NCBI GenBank assembly: GCA_026396415.1
Contig: JAPLWX010000035.1
Location: forward strand, 1 to 51,380
Source: Microcaldota archaeon
Lineage (GTDB): Archaea; Micrarchaeota; Micrarchaeia; Anstonellales; Anstonellaceae
Reading direction: 5' to 3'
Length of the DNA stretch: 51,380 bases
Positions 39,168-49,000 of the stretch are shown here, in pieces. The position numbers and the translations under genes are program-made. Numbering within the stretch: the stretch's first letter is position 1; each line of letters opens with the position of its first letter. Under the pieces are notes generated by a model, which made no database searches, was not told where the DNA came from, and was given only the letters and a program-made list of their open reading frames with translations.

Positions 39168-40459
39168 ATCAGCTTCGAAAGCAATGAAATCTCCACGTCG
39201 CCGCCAAGCAATGGCGAGAGCACCTTGAATGCCGCAAGCGAAGTCATGAGCGCGAGGAACGGGATGAAAAGGGTGAAGACCATGAGAAGCGCGAGGCGCG
39301 CGATGGGCCCGTCTTTTGCAAAGGCGTCGGCAGTGATGAAGCCAAGGAACTGGGAATACCATTTGCCGCCCTCGAGGAAATCCCATTTCCCCCTCACGCC
39401 GTCCATCGCGGACAGCATGGTATCCCTCTCAGCCTGGGTGGAACTGTCGCACAAGTCGAGCTTGAGGGTGTTCTGGGGCGCAAACACGCCCTTGGCATTC
39501 TGCGAGGGGTCAAGCGGGCCCGGGCTTCCCGACGAGGGCAGCCCCGCGCCGCCTTCGGAGGGGTCGAAGGTGTTGCCGAAATGCTGCCATGGCACCGCCT
39601 GGGTGTGGCTCATGAAGCCCCAGAGTATGCCGCTTGAGAGCACGTAGAACATCGGGAACACCACATAGAGGGCAAGGGCAAGGGCTATCAGCAGCCCGCC
39701 GAGCTTCCTGGTGAAGTAGAATATGCGCAGGACAAGCCCCATGGAGATCATGACTGGGAAAATCGGGTACCAGAGGAAATCCAGGAAGAGCTGCTGCGCC
39801 CTGATGAGGAACATCGTTTTTATCGACAGGTCAAACAGGTGGGCGAATAGCTCGGCAGGGACTTCAAGCCCTGCAAACGGGACAATCGTAAGCCCCGCCA
39901 TGAATTTCATGACGATGGTGGTGCTCATGGATATGCGGGAAAGGAATGCGAACCAGCCGTAGTTGTTCAGGTAGGCGGAGGCGCTTTGCCTTGCGGTTTC
40001 ATAGAGTATCTGGAGATAGTCGGTGGCAATCTCGATGTGGCATGCCCTGCCCCTTGCCTCGCTTGCCGCGGCAAGCGGGCACGGGTGCCCTGCCGACTGC
40101 ACGCAGCACACCCCGTTCTCGACATAATTCTGCCAGTCGGCCCCGCCGGCAAGCGATAGAACGTGCATCCACAAGTCAAGCGAGCCGACCAGCGCCACCA
40201 CGGCGACTATTATCACTGCGGAGAAAAACACCTGCCCGAGCTCCCTGCCAACCCAGGCCTTGAGCCGGTCGTCGCCCATGAAAACGGCTGCCATGTAGCC
40301 GATGGAAAGCAGGAGGACGACGATGAGGATGGCAACGCCCATCAGGAGGTTCCAGCCCATGCTCTCGGTTTTCCACACGCCGGATGTGTCGGTGCAGCCA
40401 AAGCTGAGGAAAAGCAGGAGGAAAAGGCCTGCGAGCATGAGTGCGCTTTTTGTTGCCAT
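39164..40459 (-). CDS. Polytopic membrane paralog C with lipobox-like N-terminus
   Basis: A 431-residue member. The N-terminus is a signal sequence ending LSFGC, a possible lipobox. A helix and GRELGQVFFSAVIIVAVVALV follow, then an extracellular loop with a CC pair (NGVCCVQSAGHPC) and two further Cys. The family motif is SMGLVLRIFYFTRKLGG, followed by a helix ending FPMFYVL, a Gly/Ser/Pro-rich loop, and the tail LGGDVEISLLSKLI. It starts eight bases after B, without a micro-ORF. Confidence 0.75.
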   Translation of the reverse strand: MATKSALMLAGLFLLLFLSFGCTDTSGVWKTESMGWNLLMGVAILIVVLLLSIGYMAAVFMGDDRLKAWVGRELGQVFFSAVIIVAVVALVGSLDLWMHVLSLAGGADWQNYVENGVCCVQSAGHPCPLAAASEARGRACHIEIATDYLQILYETARQSASAYLNNYGWFAFLSRISMSTTIVMKFMAGLTIVPFAGLEVPAELFAHLFDLSIKTMFLIRAQQLFLDFLWYPIFPVMISMGLVLRIFYFTRKLGGLLIALALALYVVFPMFYVLSSGILWGFMSHTQAVPWQHFGNTFDPSEGGAGLPSSGSPGPLDPSQNAKGVFAPQNTLKLDLCDSSTQAERDTMLSAMDGVRGKWDFLEGGKWYSQFLGFITADAFAKDGPIARLALLMVFTLFIPFLALMTSLAAFKVLSPLLGGDVEISLLSKLI

Positions 40460-40466
40460 GATGCCA

Positions 40467-41402
40467 CTATCCGAACTTCTGGGTTATGAATTTGTTGAAG
40501 GCTTTGATAAATGCCACTGTGAGCGTGATGGAAATCGCCGGCAGGAAAATCGCCTGCAGCAGGACGAAGGAGACGCCTATGAGGGGGCGCCAGAGCATGT
40601 TGTCAATGTCGAAAATCCCGTAGTCGCTTATGTAGGAGACCAGGTAGCCGTTGCCGTAGCCGTTGCTGCCCGTCATCACGCCGGAGTATGTGACGGGGTT
40701 GCTGTACGCCGCCGGGATGAGGATGTCCCGCACTATCTGGGCGTGCATCACATAGGTGAATGGGAACACCACCTGGAAAGCAAGCGCGGTCGAGATGAAA
40801 AAGGCGCCGGCGTCGCGCGTGGGCGGGAACATGCGCAGCACCACGCCCATCGGAAGAACGAAGGGGAACATGGTGCCCTGGATTATCTGCAGGCCGACCT
40901 GCTGCACTATGATGCTTGCCGTGAAGGGGGTTATCATCATGAGAAGGAATTCCACTGTCCGCTCCACCACCGTCATTGCAGGGAAGACGGGGATCATTAT
41001 CCCCCACACCGAGGCGCCAAAGCGCATGGTGACCGTGCTTGCCCACTGGGACAGGATGAGGAGCGCCTGGAGCTTTTCCACGGCATCCAGCGCAATGCTC
41101 TTCCAGATATACTGAAGGTAGGTGTTTGCCACGTCAAAGGAACTGTGCCCCCCGCCCACGAATGCGCTTGTCATCTGGTATGCAAAGCACGAGGTGCCGA
41201 AGATGAGGGCGAAGAGCAGGAGGGAGATTGCAAGCTGGTAAATCTCGATTGAGACAAACGCCTCGTATTCGGGCTTCTTGAAGAACTGGGATGCCATGTA
41301 GAAAAGCGCGAGGAGCGCAATCATGGTGGCGGCGCCGGTGCTCACCATGGTGCCCATCAGCCCCACCAAGTTGTCAGTCCCGCATACATCGAGCAAATAC
41401 AT
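40467..41402 (-). CDS. Polytopic membrane paralog B
   Basis: A 311-residue member. Start ATG 41402 (MYLLDVCGTDN) is tentative; TTG 41450 would add 16 residues without a clear ribosome-binding site. Features: first helix ATMIALLALFYMA, SIEIYQLAISLLLFALIFGTSC, then helices, family motif LPMGVVLRMFPPTRDAGA, a helix ending FPFTYVM, and a final helix. The C-terminus FIKAFNKFITQKFG lacks the LSKLI ending of most paralogs. Confidence 0.75.
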   Translation of the reverse strand: MYLLDVCGTDNLVGLMGTMVSTGAATMIALLALFYMASQFFKKPEYEAFVSIEIYQLAISLLLFALIFGTSCFAYQMTSAFVGGGHSSFDVANTYLQYIWKSIALDAVEKLQALLILSQWASTVTMRFGASVWGIMIPVFPAMTVVERTVEFLLMMITPFTASIIVQQVGLQIIQGTMFPFVLPMGVVLRMFPPTRDAGAFFISTALAFQVVFPFTYVMHAQIVRDILIPAAYSNPVTYSGVMTGSNGYGNGYLVSYISDYGIFDIDNMLWRPLIGVSFVLLQAIFLPAISITLTVAFIKAFNKFITQKFG

Positions 41403-41485
41403 GTCCGCACCGCTGGTTCTGCAAATTGCTGCACAATACAATTCAATCAATTCAGTTACACTTACGCCATATCTGCATGCATGCG

Positions 41486-42907
41486 CTACACCAGTTTTGA
41501 GAGCCCGAATATGCGCGGCTCGCCGCCTATCAGTATTGCAAAGTCCTTGAGCAATGTAAGGGACACTACGACTGTTATCACTGTGAAAATCATCCCGAGA
41601 AGGGCAAACTGCGACGCATCCACCACCAGCACCTCGATTTGGGAAAACACCGTCTGCGCGGTGGGCCCGGGCAGGGGGTTGAGGAGCGATTTTGTGAACG
41701 CCAGGAATGCCGTGCCGTGCTGCTTTGCCAGCGTGCCAAGCCCGTCCTGCAGCCTGCCCTCGGCCTTTGTGGGCACCGTGGTGGAGGGGTTGCCTGTGAA
41801 ATAAATCTCAAGCATGCGGTTGTCCTGCTCATCGGCAATGGTCTTCAGCGTGGAGTCTATCTCGTTAGGGTCGCTGCAGATGGAAAATATGGAGCGGTAT
41901 TCCTTGAAGTCCGTCACCTTGGCGCTGCACACGCCCCCGCGGCAGTTGAAGGAGCAGCAGTCGGCATCGGCGCGGCAGGCATTCCCCACGCTGGCGCCGC
42001 CGTTGGTGCATTCGGGGGCGGCAATCATTATCCATATCTGCTCGTTTATGAGGATGGAAATCGGGAAGACGAAATATGCCGCAACCACCACTGAGATTAT
42101 CGTGGAGCCTGTTTTCCTTGTGAATGGGAATGCGCGGAGCATCAGGCCGAATGGCAGGAAGACCGGAAGGGCGGCTTTTTCAATGAACTTGAGGAGCATG
42201 TTTTGCGCGGTGAAGGCGGCATAGGTGGTGCCAATCAGGTCCACGATGATGGTGTGCGCCTGGTTCAATGGCCCGAGCGCCACCCAGGGCGTGATGCCCA
42301 CGCTCACTGCAAGCACCTTGAAGGCGGAAATCTCAATCGAGGTGTAAAAGCCGGCAAGAAGCCCTGTGAACATCTGGGTCAGCATGAGGGAGGCATAGCC
42401 CTTGGCAAGCCTGGAAGTCATTATGCCGCTGAAGCTTTGCGCAGGTATGCCGTTGAACGGGTTCCAGTCCACGCTTATGTCGGGCTTGCAGCCAAGGAAA
42501 TAGTTCGCCTGCCCGAACACGATGTTGCCGTTCGGGACAGACCAGGTGCCGGTTGCGTCCAGCACCGGGGTGCCGTGGAGCGCAATCCACTCCTTGCAAA
42601 GCGTGGGCCCGGGGTATGGGGGCGGCGGGGAGCCTGGCTCCAGAAGCTGCACAGGCGCCATGAACCCGCGCCCCACAAGGTCAAAGGGCCCGCCCGGGGT
42701 TATGAGCACAAGAAGGATTACCAATATGACTGCGCTTACGCCAAGCTCGTAAAGCTCCGCCTTGGCAAACCCCTTCAGGCTTGGCATGGACATGAATTCG
42801 CCTGCCATGAAGGAGAGCGCGATTATGGAGACTGCGAAAGCGAAAGCCAGCATGACTTCGCTTTTGGTGATAAGCTCAGCCGGGGTCAGCAGAAGGTATT
42901 CAATCAT
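41486..42907 (-). CDS. Polytopic membrane paralog A with knottin-like Cys insert
   Basis: A 473-residue member, first of the six. Start 42907 (MIEYLLLTPAELI) has AGGTG nine bases upstream. Helices near 18-36 and 53-70 surround KAELYELGVSAVI. A Pro-rich extracellular loop (EPGSPPPPYPGP) with Cys follows. The family motif is LPFGLMLRAFPFTRKTGS, then a helix ending FPISIL. A compact Cys-rich insert CRADADCCSFNCRGGVC resembles disulfide-knot modules. The tail IGGEPRIFGLSKLV ends it. Divergent from the giant gene at 43031. Confidence 0.78.
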   Translation of the reverse strand: MIEYLLLTPAELITKSEVMLAFAFAVSIIALSFMAGEFMSMPSLKGFAKAELYELGVSAVILVILLVLITPGGPFDLVGRGFMAPVQLLEPGSPPPPYPGPTLCKEWIALHGTPVLDATGTWSVPNGNIVFGQANYFLGCKPDISVDWNPFNGIPAQSFSGIMTSRLAKGYASLMLTQMFTGLLAGFYTSIEISAFKVLAVSVGITPWVALGPLNQAHTIIVDLIGTTYAAFTAQNMLLKFIEKAALPVFLPFGLMLRAFPFTRKTGSTIISVVVAAYFVFPISILINEQIWIMIAAPECTNGGASVGNACRADADCCSFNCRGGVCSAKVTDFKEYRSIFSICSDPNEIDSTLKTIADEQDNRMLEIYFTGNPSTTVPTKAEGRLQDGLGTLAKQHGTAFLAFTKSLLNPLPGPTAQTVFSQIEVLVVDASQFALLGMIFTVITVVVSLTLLKDFAILIGGEPRIFGLSKLV

Positions 42908-42991
42908 CGAAGTTGGCACCTGCCATATGGCATTGCGCCCTATTTCGCCTGAGGCACAGGGCATCCACCGTATCCTATTTCAAGAAGCATA

Positions 42992-42998
42992 TTTATAA
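42992..42998. promoter_or_regulatory. Divergent TATA box between paralog array and giant gene
   Basis: TTTATAA lies about 35 bases before ATG 43031. Its complement TTATAAA lies about 85 bases before the start of paralog A. It makes ATG 43001 unlikely as the start of the giant gene, because that codon would fall only a few bases after the TATA box. Confidence 0.55.
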
Positions 42999-43030
42999 GA
43001 ATGAGAGAGCAAATTGGGACCGGGGCTTTT

Positions 43031-46000
43031 ATGATGACGCACGCGGCAAAAGCAGTCGTTTTGTTGCTACTGCTTGCGCTGCCCGCGCTCTCCTTTGCGC
43101 AAAACCCCTATTCCGACGCCGCCTTCCGCACGTTCATCTCGGTGGTGTCAGTGGACGGCACCAAGGTGACTGTGAACATGACCTTCCTCAACGTGACCTA
43201 TTTCCGGCAGATCAACGAGACGATGATAGCAGAGGTTGCACAGAAGGTGAACGCGACCCGCAACATAAACGACATGTACCAGCAGGGCAGCTACTCCACC
43301 GACAGCTTCACCGCGGAAATATTGCCGGTGAACAATTCCTCCCTGCGCTTCACATTCGAGGGGCAGAACGTGACCGATGCTTCGGGGGCGGAAATCTGCA
43401 ACCCCGTGCATACCGACGAAAACGGGATTGCATCGTGCGAGATGAAATATTACAAGGACATTGTTAACGGGGAGAAACGGAGCCTTGAGGACTACGGGAG
43501 CTGCGGCTATGCGACCATCACGTCCGACGAGCTGACGCGCGGCAGCCTCACCCTCCCCTCGGCCTCGCAGACCACCACGGTGTGCCCGGACAACGCGGTC
43601 GCGCTTTCCGCGTTTGCCCCGGCAATACAATCCGAGGTGGGCTCCAACCTCCCGTTCTGCTTCCCGGCAATGCTCATCGCAGGGCTTCTTGTGGCGGCAA
43701 TGTACTATGCGGGGAGGGATCCGCTCTCGCTGTTCGACATCACCGCCCCCAAGCTCCCGAAAACCCCGACCTTCAAGGTGAAGATGCAGACCTCGCCGCA
43801 GATGCTCCGCCAGGTGCAGCGCAGGTATGCGATGATAAAGCATCAGGCAAGGCGCGACTCGGTGCGCGAGATTGCGCGCCTGGCCAAGAAAAGCGGGATG
43901 GGCGTGGCAGAGGCAAAGCGGGCTATGAACGAGTTTTATGACAAGATGGAGACGCTGATGAAAAACAAGCTGAGCGAAGACCAGGTGCTTTCGAATAAGA
44001 GAATGCTTGCGGAGCTTCTGGAGAGGTACAGCCCGAAAAGCCTGGGCATCGCCGATGAAGCGTATGAAAAAAGGTTCAGGCGCTCCATTGAGATATCGTC
44101 GGGCATGCACGAGGCATACCTCAAGTCGCACCAGGCATGGATGGCGATGAATGAGGCAAGAGGGAAGACGGGCAAGGGCAACCTGTGGACGCGCAACGTC
44201 TCCAAGCCGCTCCTGGACAGGCTCATGAAAGCATCCGTGGGCTTTGAGAAATCGAAAGTCGGCATGGTGCTGGGCAGGATTCCTTTCGTGAAAAGGGTGG
44301 TTGCCGCGCCTACCAAGATGCTTGACGTATCTTCGCAGCTGCGCGGCTCGAGGCAGTCCCTGAAGGCGATACGGGGCGAGATGCTCGGGCAGGTCGCCAC
44401 CATGCTCGGGCAGACAAGGGTGGGCAGGCCGATATACAACGCATTCAGGTCGGCCCATGTGAAAGGAGACGGCAAGGCGCAGACGAAGTTCGGCAAGGCA
44501 TACACGTTCATGACAGGCAGGGACTGGCGCACTTTCGAGGACAAGCACAACTTGGCCAAGAGGAGCCTGGTGGACTACCATGATGTCATAGCAAGCAAGC
44601 GCCAGTGGGCGATTGACGCGTACCTGAACAGGATGTTTGACGAGATTGCATCAAAGCTCATCGACGCGCTCCCCATACGCGCGAACAGGATGCTGGAGAT
44701 TGCCAAGATAATGGGCATAAAGGGCGCCAACGACGCAGAGACTGCCGCGCTGCTTGCAAAGATTGGCAATGCGACCGCGGTTGACATGCTTTTCAAAAAG
44801 ATCCAGGAGAGCCTGGGGGCAAGCGGGAAAAAAGGCGAGGAGGTTGCGAAGAAGATTGAAAGCCTCCTGACATTGCCCGCCGGCAAGGCGTTTGAGAGGC
44901 AGATGGACATTGTTGAGCGCGCGATGGCAGGCCTTGGCCCGGGGGAAAAGGCAAAGGTCGCCGAGCTGCTGGCAAATCTGCGGAACGCGGCGGCAGTGGA
45001 AAACGAGCTGAACGCGCTTTTGAAAGCAAGATATGACAGCCAGGGGGACCTTTTGAACAAGCTGGCTGCCCTGGTCGGAGAGAGCAGGGGAAAGGACATT
45101 TCGCATGTCATGGAAGCGATGGGCAAGTTTAAGAGCGAGGAGAAAACCCTCAGGGAAAATCTTTTTGTCTACCTGGACAGCAAAAACTATTACCAAATCC
45201 TGGACAAGGAGCAGCTCCGAAGCGAGATAGCGGATGGCATGACGGATAAAAAGCTTGAGGAGAAGTACGGCAAGGGCATCTTCGCGCTTTTCGAGTCGCC
45301 GGAGCTTTTAAGGCAGATGCTGGGGGTGCGCACCGCCACCACAGGGCAGAAGCTGAAGGATGCCATCGATGCGCTTTTGGGAATGATGAAAGGGGGGCTT
45401 TCTGCCGATGAAGCCAGGGAGCTTGCCCAGATTGCCGCGGATTATGGCGGCAAGGGCAAGCTTACGGACAAGCAGGTGGCAAAGATAGCAGCCAGGATGG
45501 AAGCACTGGACAACCTGAGGGAGGTTGTGAACAGGAAGGTATTCGGGAAATTTGACGAGCGTGAAAGGAATATGGAAACTTGGCTGCTTGGCGAGAAGAG
45601 CAAGATCCTGTTTGACAGCTACAATAATCTTGCCGACAGGCTCAACAAGCGCCTCGGTGAACGCCTGAGCATAAACGAGCTGGCGCGCGAGGGCTGGGCG
45701 TTTGGCAAGAACCCGCTCGAGCTCGTTATTGAAAAGGCGCTCAGGGAGGCGATAATCGCAAAGGCAACGGCAGGGGGAATGGGAGAGGCGGCTGCCCAGG
45801 ACCTTGCCAACCGGATAATAAAAATCATAAACGATACGCAGGGCGGCAAGCACGATACGCAGGGCGGCAAGCCCCTGAGGGACATTGATTCGCTTGAGCA
45901 ATTTTTCAGCAAAAAAGCAAGCGGGGAGGCGCGCACTTCTGCCGAGTTTGCAGGCCTGCTGGGGCGCCTCAACGTGAATTCCGAGACACTGCTCAAGGCG

Positions 46001-49000
46001 GCCATGGTGAATATCGATGCGTTTGCGCGCGAGTGGAGCGCAAGGAACTATGCGGCAATAGAGATATTGCACGGCGGGGAAAAAGCCGGGAGCTACATGG
46101 CGAATTATGCGAACGCCCTGAGGGACATAGTGAACTCGAGCAAGGTCAAGTCGCACCTGGCATACCTCGGGGGGGAGAAGGAGTTCTACCGCCAGGAAAT
46201 GGGCATGGCCGACTATAAGACAATCGGGTTGGAAAGCGCGATTTTCACTGCAAGGGGATGGGAGAAGCTGTTCGGCTTCATAGTTTCCAAGGACTGGGGC
46301 GGCTCAAGCAGGGGGGAGCAGGTGCTGCACCTCATGGGCGCGGCGCGCGAGGAACATGCAAGCACGCTTGAGCGGTACAATGTGCTCTACAGGAACCTGA
46401 TGGACAGGACGAGCGTGTTTTACGACGGGAATTTCAAGGCAGGCAACGGGCAGCAGCTGGACGCCGACTCATACAAGGCGCTGCTCAAGCGCGGCTATAC
46501 CTGGCAGGACAAGAAGAACGGGCTGGAGCTTCTGATGTCTGTGGACAGGAAGTCCACGCCCATGCTGGAGTACAGGGGGAAAGAGTATTTTGGGGCAAAG
46601 GCCTGGGACAAAGACGGAAAGGTGACCGAGTGGAATACGGCAATCGTCCTTAGGCCAGAGTCCAACGGCGGCAAAGGGGACATAAGGAACTATGCGAAAT
46701 TGCTTGCAAGCACCATGGGCTCGTACTATTCCACCAGGGAAGTGGGCTTTGTGGTGCTCATGAAGAGGGGCGACAAGTGGGTGTACGGCGACCCGTTCCT
46801 TGACAAACAGGTGAAAGGAGCGACAGATACTGCTGACAAGAAGGTGACCATGAGGAAGGACATAATGGAAAAAATGGTAGGGGGGGACGACACGGTCCGC
46901 GTGGTCTCCACCAAGGACTTCGTCACTTATGCAAAAGACAAGAGATATTCCGGGGAGAACGGCTTCTTCGGCAACCTGAACAGGGCGGACAGGTTCAGGG
47001 AGGGCGTGCGCTCCGTGCTTTACAAGCCGGCAATGCTTTATGGAGAGTTCATTTACGGCGCGTACAGCGGCAGGCTGGACAAGATGAGCCAGTGGTATGC
47101 CGCGCAGTACCAGGTGCGCCAGACGCTGGACAGGCTCAGCGCCACCATCAAGAGCGGCGAGGACAACTGGGTGGACGGCGACAAGCGCTTCAAGTATGAC
47201 CAAGAGAGGCTGGACAGGATATACGACCCTGATAACAGGAAGTATGCCCACCTGCCGTCTGTGAGCGCAAGCGAAGATGTCCGCAACAGCCTGAAGGAGG
47301 AGATGAAAGGGCTTGCAAAGGGCGACGGCACTTTTGCGGACAGCGCAAAGGCATGGTGGTACAATTTCCGCGGAAGGATTGCCTCCAACATAGTGGGGGA
47401 GATAGGCGTGGCCGAGAGCAATTTTTACAATGCAAGGCTGGAGGGCCGCGCGCTGGAAAAACTGCATCAGAAGGGCGAGATTAACGATAATGATTATAAC
47501 AAGCTCAGCAAGGAGATTTCGGCAAGGAACGAGCGGATTGGGAAGGAATACGATTCGGCAAAAAAAGAGTACATGGGGCTCAACCGGGACATGCTGGGCT
47601 GGACCGGGAGCACGCACATGTTCACTTACGAGACCCAGAGGACTATTTGGAACCTCGGGCTTGCAGGCAGGCTGTTTGACAGCAAATATGTGCAGGGCAC
47701 GCAGGATGCGTTCTACCAGATAACAGAGTCAAGCGTGATGCGTGACCCGCGCGTGGCGATAGGCGCAAGCGCACCAGGATGGGAGCACTCGTACTATGTG
47801 GGATACCACACCGGGCAGAACGTGTACGAGCGCGCGCGCTTCTGGGCGACAAACTCGCTTTGGGAGCAGCAGATGCGCTTCCACACCGACCTGGTCTACA
47901 CCGTGCACAAATGGTGGAACGACAGGATGAGCTTTTTCTCCCGCTACACCTCGGGCTATCCCGCCCCGGTGAAAAGCGACATGATGTACGCGCCAAGCTA
48001 TGAAGGGAGGACGACCAAGGACTATTTCAAGGCGCTCCTGTGGATAATGCCATTCCAGTCCAGGACGTATTCGGACTACTTCAGGTCGCGCTGGCAGGCC
48101 GCGATAAATTTCAGCGGCGCAGGCACCATGCTTGCATCATACCAGTCGCTTGGCAATGTGGAAAGGTATGACACGCCCGGAGAGGACCAGGAGAGGAGGA
48201 GCTGGCTGCGCAGGCAGCTTGACAAGTTCGGGATGGAAAGCGAGCACTATTACAACGCTGGTTTCAGGATAGCCAGCCAGCAGAGGTACATTGACCAGAT
48301 AATGAGATTCGAGGACTATGTGGACAGGCGGGGGAAGGACGTCGTTGTTGATGTTGGCGGGGAGAGCATGAGCCTGGTGGAGGCGCGGGACCTGATGAAC
48401 TCCGCGAAAGCCAGGATGGACTCTGACGAGGAGGAAAGGTACAAGCAGGGGATATCCGATGCGATTGGCAAGGTGGCAAACCTCAAGGACAGGAGGGGCG
48501 CATATGTGCGCCAGGTCTTCTCCGGAAGCGACATACAGGAGGACGGCTCGAGGAACAGGTTCCTGGACATGTATATAATGTTCCACAGCAATGTCTTCGT
48601 GCCAACCATCCCGGGCATGTACCAGGCATCGCCCATAGGCAGGGGGGAGGTGCATACCTTCCCGCAGGTGGCGCGCGAGGTCGAGAAGGCGGGCGATGGG
48701 ACGCGGCTGGGGGCAATGAAGCACTACTGGCAGGCAGGCTATGATTCGGACAGCGGGAGGATAACGTTTTCAGACCAGTTCACCACAAAGCAGGATGCTG
48801 TGGCGGAGGCATACAGGAACGACGTGCCGGTGCTTATGCACCTCATGAAGATGCAAAGCAAGGAGATAGGCTATTCCATGATAAACTCCCCCCAGCTTTC
48901 CTACATCAACCCGGTTTGGTTCGGGCTGGGAAGGATGATGTATAAGACTGCGCTGTCCCATACGCCAGGGCTGGAGGATTACGGCTCCACCTTCCGCGAG

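Noticed and set aside
46469-47617. Long minus-strand ORFs opposite the giant gene (also 43148-44581 and 45308-46156)
   Set aside because: Composition typical of antisense shadows (His/Arg/Leu-rich), no motifs, and a strong sense frame on the other strand.
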